From assembly GCA_041655595.1 (NCBI GenBank), contig JBBAFB010000046.1:1-15188 (forward strand): a DNA stretch of 15,188 bases, in the 5' to 3' direction. Source of the DNA: JBBAFB01 sp041655595 (GTDB lineage: Bacteria; Bacillota; DULZ01). Each line of letters starts with the position of its first letter. The stretch's first letter is position 1. Position numbers and translations under genes: made by a program. Positions 1 through 6,552 of the stretch are shown piece after piece. The notes beneath the pieces are model-generated. The model was not told the origin of the DNA. It saw only the letters and a program-made list of their open reading frames with translations, and did no database searches.

Positions 1-1
1 T

Positions 2-1603
2 GACGAGGTTCCAGAAGAAACAGTTTTAGAAGGTATCCTATTAGCTCATGAGAATATTAAAATTTTGGTTGAATTTATCGAAGCTTTCGTTGAGGAGGCG
101 AGAATTAAGGGGTTGATCAGTGAAAAAACCCAAGTACTACCTGAGGAGGTACCGGCTATTTTTGCAGAAGATTTTTCTTCCTATGCAAAGCCCGTCCTGC
201 AGGAAGCAATCAAAAGATGTGCCCTGGAGAAAAGAAAAAAGCTGGATCGGGAAAATTATATTCAATCGGTCAAAGATGAAATCATTGAAAATTTCAAAGC
301 ACAATATTTGAATTTAGAAGATGAACATAGTAATAGCGGTAAATTATTTGCCAAGGTTTTGGATGAGTTGGAAAAGAAACTTGTACGCGGCTTGGCTATC
401 GAAGACAATTTGAGAGTGGATGGCCGCAGGTTGGATGAAATACGAGGTATAAATTGTGAAGTTGGAGTTCTGCCTCGTACCCATGGAACAGGCCTTTTCA
501 CTCGGGGCGAAACACAGGTGTTGACTGTAGCAACACTGGGGGCAGTTAGTGATGAACAAATACTTGATGGACTGGGAGTAGAGGAGTCAAAGAGATTTAT
601 GCATCACTATAATTTTCCTCCTTTTAGCGTGGGGGAAACCAGGCCCATGAGGGGTCCCGGGCGCCGGGAAATTGGTCATGGCGCTTTAGCGGAAAGGGCA
701 TTGGAACCGGTTTTTCCAAAGGATGAAAGTTTTCCGTATACTGTTCGCCTTGTTTCCGAAGTTTTAGGTTCCAATGGCTCCAGCTCTATGGCTAGTGTTT
801 GCGGTAGCACCCTTTCTTTAATGGATGCTGGGGTTCCAATTAAAGAACCCGTGGCTGGAATTGCAATGGGGCTAATCAAGGAAGATGGCAAAATTGCTAT
901 TCTGACTGATATTCAGGGTATTGAGGATGCCTTAGGCGATATGGATTTTAAGGCAGCAGGAACTTCGAAAGGTATTACAGCATTGCAAATGGATATCAAA
1001 ATTTCCGGTACCACTAAAGAAATACTGACAGAAGCCCTGATGCAGGCTAAGGCAGGCCGCCTGCATATTTTAGATAAGATGCTTGCAGTTATTCCGGCAC
1101 CAAGAGAAAATTTGTCTCCCTTTGCACCAAGAATTATCAGAACCGACGTTGACCCGGATAAAATACGTGATATCATCGGGCCAGGCGGGAAAATAATTAA
1201 AAAGATTATCGAAGAAACCGGAGTGGAGATTGACATTGAAGACGATGGTAGGGTGTTTATTGTTTCCGCTGATGGTCAATCCGGTGAAAAAGCCCTTCAT
1301 ATAATTGATTCTATTACAAAAGAAGTTACAACCGGGCAAATCTATATGGGCAAGGTAACCAGGGTAGCAGATTTTGGTGCTTTTGTGGAGGTTATTCCCG
1401 GTGTTCTTGGGCTGCCTGGGAAAGAGGGCTTAGTGCATATTTCCCAACTTGATGAACAGAGAGTGGAAAAAGTTGAAGACATAGTAAAATTGGGTGATGA
1501 GGTGTTAGTAAAAGCAACGGGTTTCGACACCCAGGGGCGCCTAAAGCTTTCGCGCAAGGAGGCGTTGAGAGAACAAAAAAATAATAATACAAAAAAACCG
1601 TAA
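2..1603 (+). CDS. pnp: Polyribonucleotide nucleotidyltransferase (PNPase), 5'-truncated by window edge
   Basis: PNPase is a cytoplasmic phosphorolytic 3'-to-5' exoribonuclease that degrades mRNA and can add tails. The reading frame is open from base 2, so the gene starts upstream; 533 codons remain of the roughly 700 usual for the family. Visible parts are the linker helices, the second RNase PH domain (from about 430, with the phosphate-site SNGSSSMASVCG near 772-807 and the acidic catalytic stretch TDIQGIEDALGDMDF near 905-950), a KH domain (GPGGKIIKKI near 1180-1210) and an S1 RNA-binding domain (about 1339-1560). The TTG at 65 is internal, because upstream codons continue family-typical sequence. 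The S1 domain carries about six extra residues (PGVLGLPGKEG where PGKEG is usual). The stop codon lies inside the terminator stem. Identity is certain. Confidence 0.97.
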   Translation, partial: DEVPEETVLEGILLAHENIKILVEFIEAFVEEARIKGLISEKTQVLPEEVPAIFAEDFSSYAKPVLQEAIKRCALEKRKKLDRENYIQSVKDEIIENFKAQYLNLEDEHSNSGKLFAKVLDELEKKLVRGLAIEDNLRVDGRRLDEIRGINCEVGVLPRTHGTGLFTRGETQVLTVATLGAVSDEQILDGLGVEESKRFMHHYNFPPFSVGETRPMRGPGRREIGHGALAERALEPVFPKDESFPYTVRLVSEVLGSNGSSSMASVCGSTLSLMDAGVPIKEPVAGIAMGLIKEDGKIAILTDIQGIEDALGDMDFKAAGTSKGITALQMDIKISGTTKEILTEALMQAKAGRLHILDKMLAVIPAPRENLSPFAPRIIRTDVDPDKIRDIIGPGGKIIKKIIEETGVEIDIEDDGRVFIVSADGQSGEKALHIIDSITKEVTTGQIYMGKVTRVADFGAFVEVIPGVLGLPGKEGLVHISQLDEQRVEKVEDIVKLGDEVLVKATGFDTQGRLKLSRKEALREQKNNNTKKP

Positions 1604-1624
1604 ACCGAGTGTTTACGGTTTTTT
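1594..1624 (+). terminator. Intrinsic terminator of pnp
   Basis: A 12-bp perfect stem (AAAACCGTAAAC, 1594-1605, with its complement at 1611-1622) closes a 5-nt loop and runs into a T tract ending at 1624. The pnp stop codon is within the left arm. It should separate pnp from the downstream ylxY homologue. Confidence 0.93.
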
Positions 1625-1653
1625 GCATATCCAATCTTGTCTTTGCATATACT
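1625..1653 (+). promoter_or_regulatory. Probable sigma-E-type promoter for ylxY
   Basis: GCATATC (1625-1631) and CATATACT (1646-1653) are separated by 14 bp. Against the B. subtilis sigma-E consensus KMATATT-N14/15-CATACAHT this fits 13 of 15 positions. It begins directly after the pnp terminator and puts a start site about 25 nt before the GTG at 1686. An early mother-cell role is inferred from the match and from the neighbours. Confidence 0.55.
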
Positions 1654-1685
1654 TTCCTGACAAACTCTTAAAGGGAGTGAGCAGG

Positions 1686-2408
1686 GTGAAGATATTTTTT
1701 TGGAGTTACCGTAATATCTTAATGGTTGGATTTATATTGCTAATTTTGTTAGGTATTGGACTGGTGGCCGGGGAAAGAACAGATCTTAATTTGAGTATGG
1801 CTGCAAATTTTAAAACTACGGAACCTATTTATCAAGGTAACAAAGAGGAAAGCAAAATGGCTCTAACCTTTAATGTTGATTGGGGTGAGGAATATATTGA
1901 AGGAATTCTCAGTGTGTTGGATGCACATCAAGTCAAAGCCACCTTTTTTATTACCGGCCGCTGGGCAAAAAAATTCCCTGATTTAACAAAAAAAATTGCC
2001 GAAGCCAGTCATGAGATAGGTAATCACGGGTTTTCACACCCTCACCCCGACCAGATCAGCAAAGAAAAGAATCAGCAAGAGATTCTTGAAACTGAAAAGG
2101 AAATTAATAAATCAACCGGAAGAAAAACTGTGCTATTTGCACCACCTTATGGCGAACACGGTACAGTTGTTTTGCAGGCAGCCAGCGAACTAGGTTATAA
2201 AACTATTTTATGGACCATAGATACAGTAGACTGGGATAAAAGCAGGACGACTGAAATAATTCGTGCTAAAGTAGCCGATAAGGCGGAAAAAGGAGCTATT
2301 GTGCTAATGCATCCCACCGATAGAACTTTAAAAGCATTGCCATTAATTTTACAAAATCTAAAGGAGAAAAATTTTAGTCTGGTAACTGTCACGGAGGTCT
2401 TAAATTAA
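1686..2408 (+). CDS. ylxY: YlxY-type polysaccharide deacetylase family protein, probably sporulation-linked
   Basis: This 240-residue protein has an N-terminal membrane anchor (about residues 10-28) followed by a carbohydrate esterase 4 (NodB-like) domain that should face the outside. GTG 1686 is chosen because AAAGGGAGTGA (1670-1680) lies just before it; the frame extends to a TTG at 1623 inside the pnp terminator, which is implausible. Family metal-binding histidines are kept (NHGFSH, H114 and H118), as are DTVDW (179-183) and the late LMHP histidine (H209). However, the TFDDG motif reads TFNVDWG (61-67), losing the catalytic-base Asp position, and the usual Arg of RxPY is Ala (APPYG, 152-156). 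The position after pnp and before an M16 peptidase matches B. subtilis ylxY. Fold and orthology are well supported; enzymatic activity on peptidoglycan is doubtful. Confidence 0.88.
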   Translation: MKIFFWSYRNILMVGFILLILLGIGLVAGERTDLNLSMAANFKTTEPIYQGNKEESKMALTFNVDWGEEYIEGILSVLDAHQVKATFFITGRWAKKFPDLTKKIAEASHEIGNHGFSHPHPDQISKEKNQQEILETEKEINKSTGRKTVLFAPPYGEHGTVVLQAASELGYKTILWTIDTVDWDKSRTTEIIRAKVADKAEKGAIVLMHPTDRTLKALPLILQNLKEKNFSLVTVTEVLN

Positions 2409-2428
2409 ACAATCTGCTTTTTTTTAAC

Positions 2429-2459
2429 TAGATAAAATTTGTTTCGTCTAGCCATAATA
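2429..2459 (+). promoter_or_regulatory. Weak candidate sigma-G/F-like promoter for the carboxypeptidase gene
   Basis: TAGATA (2429-2434) and CATAATA (2453-2459) lie 18 bp apart, agreeing at 10 of 13 positions with the B. subtilis sigma-G consensus TGAATA-N17/18-CATACTA. It fits a forespore-expressed DacF-like gene, but in AT-rich DNA a match of this quality can arise by chance. Confidence 0.25.
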
Positions 2460-2514
2460 AGCCTAACGAGAACAACTTTATTGATAGTACATTAGGCGTA
2501 AAGGGGTTAGTTTG

Positions 2515-3624
2515 ATGACGAAACTTTTAAGGGTAGTTATCTTTGCAGCCACAATATTGGCATCATGTCAGCTAGCGGTCCATGCTTCACCTCCTGTTAC
2601 TGCTTTTAGTTACGTATTACTGGAAGCCGACAATTTTGAAGTTTTAGCCAATCATAACAGTAATGAAAAAAGACCGCCCGCCAGTACAACAAAAATACTC
2701 ACTGGTATACTTGCTCTAGATCTGGCTGATATTGAGGAACAAGTCAGAATCAGTTCAAAATCAGCAAGTGTTGGAGATGCCTCAATCTACTTACGGTCCG
2801 GGGAAATTTTTTATCTTTTTGACTTGCTTAAGGGGGCCTTAATTAATTCGGGTAATGATGCCGCCTATGCTATTGCTGAACAAGTTGCAGGTGATGAAAA
2901 GCTTTTTGTTGATTTAATGAATCGCAAGGCACGGATTCTGGGTGCTGTAGATAGTTTTTTTACTAACCCCCATGGTTTGCCCGCTGAGCAGCATGTATCT
3001 ACTGCCTATGATCTAGCACTAATCACTAATTATTCCTTACAAAACTCATTATTCTCTGAAATAGTGACCACAAAAAATGAGTTAATTGCTCCTCTTAACG
3101 GCAAAAGAAAAATTAGCTTATCAAATACGAACAAACTACTTTGGAAAAGTAGCGAAATTAAAGGTGTCAAGACCGGAACAACAAATCTTGCGGGTAAATG
3201 CTTGGTTAGTGCCGCAGAAAAAAATGGTCGCTTAATAATTGCTGTGGTTTTAAAAAGCAGTGACCGATTTGGTGATTCTGAGCGATTGCTAAATTGGGGT
3301 TTTACAGAGTTTGCGCTATATGGTATTGACAAGGGTAAATATTTGGAGATCATTGAAATCCCAAACGGACATCCAAATTTGGTGACAGTTAGCCCTGCGA
3401 ATGATTATGTGCTGACCGTTTCAAACAAAGGTGTATTAGAGACAACAGTGGAATGGCTGGAAGACTGCTTACCACCTCTAAATAAAGGAGTTATTTTGGG
3501 TTATTTAGTAATCAGACAAAATGGACAAGTTTTGAAAAGATTGCCAATGATAACTGGGGAAAAAATTGTTTTAAAAAATTCACCTGGCTTATCCTTCAAA
3601 AACTTTTTTCAAAACAAGAATTAA
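2515..3624 (+). CDS. D-alanyl-D-alanine carboxypeptidase (DacF/DacB-type, peptidase S11)
   Basis: This penicillin-binding protein trims the terminal D-Ala from peptidoglycan stem peptides outside the membrane. The 369-residue product has a signal peptide (hydrophobic residues about 5-22, ending near VHAS). It has all three serine-transferase motifs: SxxK as STTK (S57-K60), SxN as SGN (112-114) and KTG (219-221). A C-terminal region of about 100 residues fits the S11 family beta domain. ATG 2515 is preferred over the adjoining TTG 2512 because AAGGGG (2501-2506) is then 8 bp away. In spore formers, paralogues DacB and DacF tune cortex or germ-wall cross-linking; the sporulation-rich context suggests such a role, but a vegetative DacA-like role is not excluded. 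No clear terminator follows. Confidence 0.93.
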   Translation: MTKLLRVVIFAATILASCQLAVHASPPVTAFSYVLLEADNFEVLANHNSNEKRPPASTTKILTGILALDLADIEEQVRISSKSASVGDASIYLRSGEIFYLFDLLKGALINSGNDAAYAIAEQVAGDEKLFVDLMNRKARILGAVDSFFTNPHGLPAEQHVSTAYDLALITNYSLQNSLFSEIVTTKNELIAPLNGKRKISLSNTNKLLWKSSEIKGVKTGTTNLAGKCLVSAAEKNGRLIIAVVLKSSDRFGDSERLLNWGFTEFALYGIDKGKYLEIIEIPNGHPNLVTVSPANDYVLTVSNKGVLETTVEWLEDCLPPLNKGVILGYLVIRQNGQVLKRLPMITGEKIVLKNSPGLSFKNFFQNKN

Positions 3625-3707
3625 GCTGTAGGTGTTTTTTGACACGTCTTTATATAATTATAAATGGTCTGAAAAATTGCAGGAATTTGCTGAGAATTAA
3701 CGAAATA

Positions 3708-3733
3708 AGAATCTCCGAAAGAGAGGAGATTTT
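3708..3733 (+). promoter_or_regulatory. Hairpin that would sequester the M16 peptidase ribosome binding site
   Basis: AATCTCC (3710-3716) is exactly complementary to GGAGATT (3725-3731) across an 8-nt loop. One G-U and one A-T pair extend it to 9 bp, ending at the base before the ATG at 3734. The only Shine-Dalgarno sequence, GAGGAG (3723-3728), is mostly inside the right arm. The pairing is read directly; a role in translational control is inference. Confidence 0.45.
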
Positions 3734-5005
3734 ATGTGCCGAAAACAGGTTTTACAAAATGGAGTTAGAATAGTGGCCGAAAATATTTTATTTGCCCATT
3801 CAGCGGTTATAGGTATTTGGATTAAAAGCGGTTCAAGATATGAGGATGATACAAATCGGGGTGTTTCACATTTCATTGAACACCTCCTTTTTAAGGGTAC
3901 TTCAAACAGAACGGCTAAGCAAATTGCAGAAGAACTCGAAGCTCTGGGTGGAACATTGAATGCTTTTACATCAAAGGAATATACTTGTTTTTATGCCAAG
4001 GTTCTTGCTATTCACTTACCAAAGGCGATTGATCTGTTAAGTGATATGATTTTTAATTCAAATTTTGCGGAAGAGGATATCAAGAAAGAAAAAAATGTTG
4101 TTTTAGAAGAGATAAAAATGTATGAGGATACGCCGGATGAATATATTCACGATTTGTTTGTATCAAATGTGTGGCAACAGCATGCTCTCGGATACCCGGT
4201 TTTAGGTACTAGTAATTCAATTGAAAATGTGGATAAAAAAACTATCATCAAATATTTCAATGAACATTATACACCGGCTAACACAGTAATAGCGGTTGCC
4301 GGAAATATTGACTACCAAGAAGTTTTTTCTCAGCTCGAAAAAACCTTTGGGGGTTGGGATTCTCCACAAACAGTGGCGGGTAAGCTGATTCCGCCGGTAG
4401 TTACCAGAAAAGATGTTTTTTACCCGAAGGAAACGGAGCAAGTACATTTTTGCGTCGGAACACCAAGTATCGCTCAAGACGACGAACGTATTTACGTCAT
4501 GACAGTTTTGAATAGCGCTATCGGAGGTGGCTTGAGCTCCAGATTGTTTCAAACTATCAGAGAGGAAAAAGGCTTGGTTTATTCAATTTTTTCTTATAAT
4601 GCCTCTTATACGGGGGCCGGTTTGTTTTCAGTCTATGCAGGTACCCGTTCCTCAACCGCAACGGAGGTATTAGATTTAATTTTGAAGGAACTCAAAAAAA
4701 TTCAAAAGGACGGAATTACTCAAGAGGAGTTGAAACGAATACAAACCCAAGTAGAAGGCAATATTTTGCTTTCCACAGAAAGCGTCAGTAACCGAATGAG
4801 TCGCTTGGGCAAAAGCGAACTCAGTTTTAATAGGGTTGTTACCGGACAGGAAGTTATTAAAAAAATTTTTGAGGTGACTTTATCAGATATTTACTTGTTG
4901 GCAAAGGAATTATTCCGAGGAGAGAATTTCAGCTACATCTCCCTTGGACCAGAAAAACTTACAACGGAATTTCCTCAACTGCTCTCTGCAAATTTACTGT
5001 TATAA
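3734..5005 (+). CDS. mlpA: M16 family zinc metallopeptidase (MlpA/YmxG-like, processing-peptidase type)
   Basis: This 423-residue protein is a single-subunit, two-domain M16B peptidase of the mitochondrial-processing-peptidase type and is probably cytosolic, as no signal peptide is seen. The inverted zinc motif HxxEH is HFIEH (46-50), and the third ligand is Glu in VVLEEIKMYED (E126, 76 residues beyond H50, as in the family). The C-terminal half has the signature GGGLSSRLFQTIREEKGLVYS (264-284). ATG 3734 follows GAGGAG closely. B. subtilis has the orthologue mlpA (ymxG) in the same neighbourhood. The natural substrate in bacteria is poorly defined. The dUTPase gene follows after 12 bp, suggesting co-transcription. 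No key residue is missing, so it should be active. Confidence 0.94.
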   Translation: MCRKQVLQNGVRIVAENILFAHSAVIGIWIKSGSRYEDDTNRGVSHFIEHLLFKGTSNRTAKQIAEELEALGGTLNAFTSKEYTCFYAKVLAIHLPKAIDLLSDMIFNSNFAEEDIKKEKNVVLEEIKMYEDTPDEYIHDLFVSNVWQQHALGYPVLGTSNSIENVDKKTIIKYFNEHYTPANTVIAVAGNIDYQEVFSQLEKTFGGWDSPQTVAGKLIPPVVTRKDVFYPKETEQVHFCVGTPSIAQDDERIYVMTVLNSAIGGGLSSRLFQTIREEKGLVYSIFSYNASYTGAGLFSVYAGTRSSTATEVLDLILKELKKIQKDGITQEELKRIQTQVEGNILLSTESVSNRMSRLGKSELSFNRVVTGQEVIKKIFEVTLSDIYLLAKELFRGENFSYISLGPEKLTTEFPQLLSANLLL

Positions 5006-5017
5006 GGGGTTTTTAAA

Positions 5018-5461
5018 TTGGCTAGAAGGTTTAAAGTTGTTGAATCATTTAAAAATATGGGTATTAATTTACCTACCAGGAAAACTAAATACAGTGCCGG
5101 CTATGATTTTGAAGCAGGGGAGACAGCCCATATTGGACCTAATGAGATAGTCTTAATATCTACAGGAATAAAAGCATATATGGAATATGATGAGGTGCTT
5201 GTACTGCATATAAGGAGTAGTCTGGCCGTGAAAAAAAGGTTGATATTGGCAAACGGAACGGGAATTATAGATGCGGACTATGTGGATAACAAGAATAATG
5301 AAGGGCATATCCAGTTAGCCGTTTGGAATACAGGTGAGGAGATAATTAGCATTAAAAAGGGAGAGGCGATAGCCCAGGGAATATTTCTAAAATATTTACT
5401 GACCTGTGACGATGCGGCAGAGAAGAATAGGATTGGTGGTTTTGGGAGTACCGATTACTGA
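5018..5461 (+). CDS. dut: dUTP diphosphatase (trimeric dUTPase)
   Basis: The enzyme hydrolyses dUTP to dUMP and pyrophosphate, keeping uracil out of DNA and supplying dTMP synthesis. All five trimeric dUTPase motifs are present in the 147 residues: SAGYDF (26-31), RSSLA (66-70), NGTGIIDADY (79-88, holding the catalytic Asp and sugar-stacking Tyr), GEAIAQGIF (115-123) and the C-terminal arm RIGGFGSTDY (138-147). The NEGHI extension after motif 3 is typical of Firmicute and phage forms. TTG 5018 is selected by AAGGGG (5004-5009), 8 bp upstream; that site overlaps the stop of the M16 gene. No nearby phage genes are seen, so it appears to be a resident gene carried in an otherwise envelope and sporulation block. 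Confidence 0.95.
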   Translation: MARRFKVVESFKNMGINLPTRKTKYSAGYDFEAGETAHIGPNEIVLISTGIKAYMEYDEVLVLHIRSSLAVKKRLILANGTGIIDADYVDNKNNEGHIQLAVWNTGEEIISIKKGEAIAQGIFLKYLLTCDDAAEKNRIGGFGSTDY

Positions 5462-5492
5462 TTAGCTAACCGAAAAAGTTACATAACTAATT

Positions 5493-5521
5493 GCATATTT
5501 TGTCCAAGCCGGTCATAGGAT
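5493..5521 (+). promoter_or_regulatory. Probable sigma-E-type promoter for the membrane protein/ymxH pair
   Basis: GCATATT (5493-5499) fits the sigma-E -35 consensus KMATATT at all 7 positions. CATAGGAT (5514-5521) fits CATACAHT at 6 of 8, with a 14-bp spacer. Transcription would begin only about 15 nt before the GTG at 5543, with the ribosome binding site at the very 5' end. That short leader is the main reason for caution. Confidence 0.45.
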
Positions 5522-5542
5522 TCGGTAGGGGTGATCGGTGCA

Positions 5543-5878
5543 GTGTGGACAAAAATTTCTATAACTGTATTAATATTTTTCGCCGTGGGTTTATCTATTA
5601 AGCAGCGGGTCATTTTATTAAAAAAAGGCAGTAAGTTTAATCAAGTTACCGATGGCCCGATCAGTTCCCTATTATCAGAATCACTGGCCCAGTTAATAGG
5701 TGTTGCGGGGGGAATTTATTTATCATTGATTTTGATCATATCCTTTTTAGAAATTGACTTGCCAAACAAAATAGATCTAGGCGGGGTAAGTTTGCAACCG
5801 CTGGCAATGGCCGCCTTAATTTTAGCTATCCTACAGCCAGCAATGAGTATATTTTATGATCGCTACGTTAAAAAATGA
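5543..5878 (+). CDS. Small three-helix membrane protein of unknown function
   Basis: I do not recognise a family. The 111-residue product has three hydrophobic segments at about 5-19, 50-70 and 84-101. A basic stretch follows helix 1 (KQRVILLKKGSK, 20-31), a conserved-looking polar loop precedes helix 2 and the C-terminus is basic (RYVKK). The start is GTG 5543 because GGGGTGATC (5528-5536), a strong anti-16S match, ends 6 bp before it; the in-frame GTG at 5531 lies within that site. It is followed 19 bp later by ymxH, so the two are probably co-transcribed from the sigma-E-like promoter upstream. This suggests, but does not show, a mother-cell membrane role during sporulation. The reading frame looks real: it has a good ribosome site, normal codon use and tight spacing. 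Confidence 0.8.
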   Translation: MWTKISITVLIFFAVGLSIKQRVILLKKGSKFNQVTDGPISSLLSESLAQLIGVAGGIYLSLILIISFLEIDLPNKIDLGGVSLQPLAMAALILAILQPAMSIFYDRYVKK

Positions 5879-5897
5879 TTTGGTGGGATCTTGTTTT

Positions 5898-6161
5898 ATG
5901 AAGATGAGCGAATTTATAGGCAAAGAAATTGTCAATATTTTTGATGGTGCTCGGCTGGGAACTGTCAATGAGACAGATTTAATTATTGATGCGGCAACAG
6001 GGTCGGTGGAGTCAATTGTGTTGCCAAACAAACAAAATGTTTTCAGCCTCAGGCTGAAGAGTTCGCCAATTATAATTCCCTGGGAAGCAGTAAGAAAAAT
6101 TGGGAGTCAACTAATTGTAATTGACTTGGAGTTTAATCGGGCCAAGCACAACGAGACATAA
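5898..6161 (+). CDS. ymxH: YlmC/YmxH family PRC-barrel sporulation protein
   Basis: This 87-residue protein is a single PRC-barrel-like domain: MSEFIGKEIVNIFDGARLGTV opens the first strands, then DLIIDAATGSVESIVLP, and the end IIIPWEAVRKIGSQLIVIDL is typical of the YlmC/YmxH group. B. subtilis YmxH is of similar size and lies in the same gene neighbourhood, just before spoVFA. The molecular function is unknown; family members are associated with endospore formers. ATG 5898 is chosen because GGTGGGA (5882-5888) is 9 bp upstream; an in-frame ATG at 5904 is a possible alternative, and a longer frame back to 5856 overlaps the preceding gene. No convincing terminator is seen between its end and the promoter at 6206. 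Confidence 0.9.
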   Translation: MKMSEFIGKEIVNIFDGARLGTVNETDLIIDAATGSVESIVLPNKQNVFSLRLKSSPIIIPWEAVRKIGSQLIVIDLEFNRAKHNET

Positions 6162-6205
6162 TTAAGTACTATGATGGCAGATTAGCTTTTTATTGGCTGT
6201 ATTTC

Positions 6206-6235
6206 TTGACAAAGGAGCAAATAGCATGCTAAACT
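6206..6235 (+). promoter_or_regulatory. Sigma-A promoter with extended -10 for the lysine/dipicolinate cluster
   Basis: A perfect TTGACA (6206-6211) is followed by an 18-bp spacer and TAAACT (6230-6235), preceded by TG at 6227-6228 to give an extended -10. Transcription would begin near 6242, about 30 nt before the riboswitch aptamer. Confidence 0.8.
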
Positions 6236-6273
6236 AATGAAAAATCAAATAATATGCCTCATCAAATTATGGT

Positions 6274-6447
6274 GGGGTAGAGGAGCGGATGTCAAAAGTA
6301 GTTTCGGTAACCGGGCGGGGAATGAGCTGAAGCGAAAGGGACAGTCGCCGAAATACTGAATTTGCCGAGATTCAGTGTTGGGCCTGTATTGAATAGGTAC
6401 AGGACTGTCACCGTAAAAAACCTAAATTTGCGGTGGAGTGCTATCTC
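6274..6447 (+). promoter_or_regulatory. Lysine riboswitch (L box) aptamer
   Basis: The stretch matches the B. subtilis lysC leader block by block: GGTAGAGGAGCG (6277-6288), the P2 internal-loop region AAAAGTAG, GAAAGGGACAGTCGCCGAAA near 6336-6355, GGGCCTGTATTGAATAGGTACAGGACTGTCA in the P4 region (about 6380-6410) and GGTGGAGTGCTATCTC (6432-6447). Helix P1 forms between GGGGTAG (6274-6280) and CTATCTC (6441-6447) with two G-U pairs. When lysine is scarce, TATCTCTAAG (6442-6451) could instead pair with CTTGGATA (6477-6484), with a two-base bulge, which would break the downstream terminator. Binding of lysine should therefore lower dapB transcription. The aptamer call is very secure; the antiterminator is my reading of complementarity. 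Confidence 0.97.
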
Positions 6448-6474
6448 TAAGTAGGCTGGGTGAGCTATTTTTTA

Positions 6475-6503
6475 GGCTTGGATAATGCACATCCAAGCTT
6501 TTT
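6475..6503 (+). terminator. Riboswitch-controlled intrinsic terminator before dapB
   Basis: GCTTGGAT (6476-6483) and ATCCAAGC (6491-6498) form a perfect 8-bp stem with a 7-nt loop, followed by five T residues (6499-6503). It is the OFF-state element of the lysine riboswitch. A further 7-bp complement, TAAGTAG (6448-6454) and CTACTTA (6506-6512), encloses it. Confidence 0.93.
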
Positions 6504-6552
6504 GTCTACTTAATGACTTTGTGTTTGATTATTTCGATAGGGAGCGGTTGGT

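Noticed and set aside
913..1236. Minus-strand open frame of 107 codons inside pnp
   Set aside because: It is a shadow of the conserved PNPase coding sequence.
1622..1650. TTTGCATAT direct repeat (1622-1630 and 1642-1650) as an operator
   Set aside because: The repeat coincides with the two halves of the sigma-E-like promoter and the end of the T tract, so it is explained without invoking a regulator.
2461..2497. GCCTAA/TTAGGC inverted repeat before the carboxypeptidase gene
   Set aside because: The 6-bp arms are about 25 nt apart, too loose to support a hairpin or operator call.
3030..3353. Minus-strand open frame of 107 codons inside the carboxypeptidase gene
   Set aside because: It is a shadow frame; the + strand carries the conserved KTG region here.
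3639..3667. TTGACA (3639) near TATAAT (3653) upstream of the M16 gene as a sigma-A promoter
   Set aside because: The two boxes are only 8 bp apart; at 16-17 bp the -10 would be TAAATG or AAATGG, which is too poor to call.
4217..4552. Minus-strand open frame of 111 codons inside the M16 peptidase gene
   Set aside because: It is a shadow of a conserved coding region without its own ribosome site.
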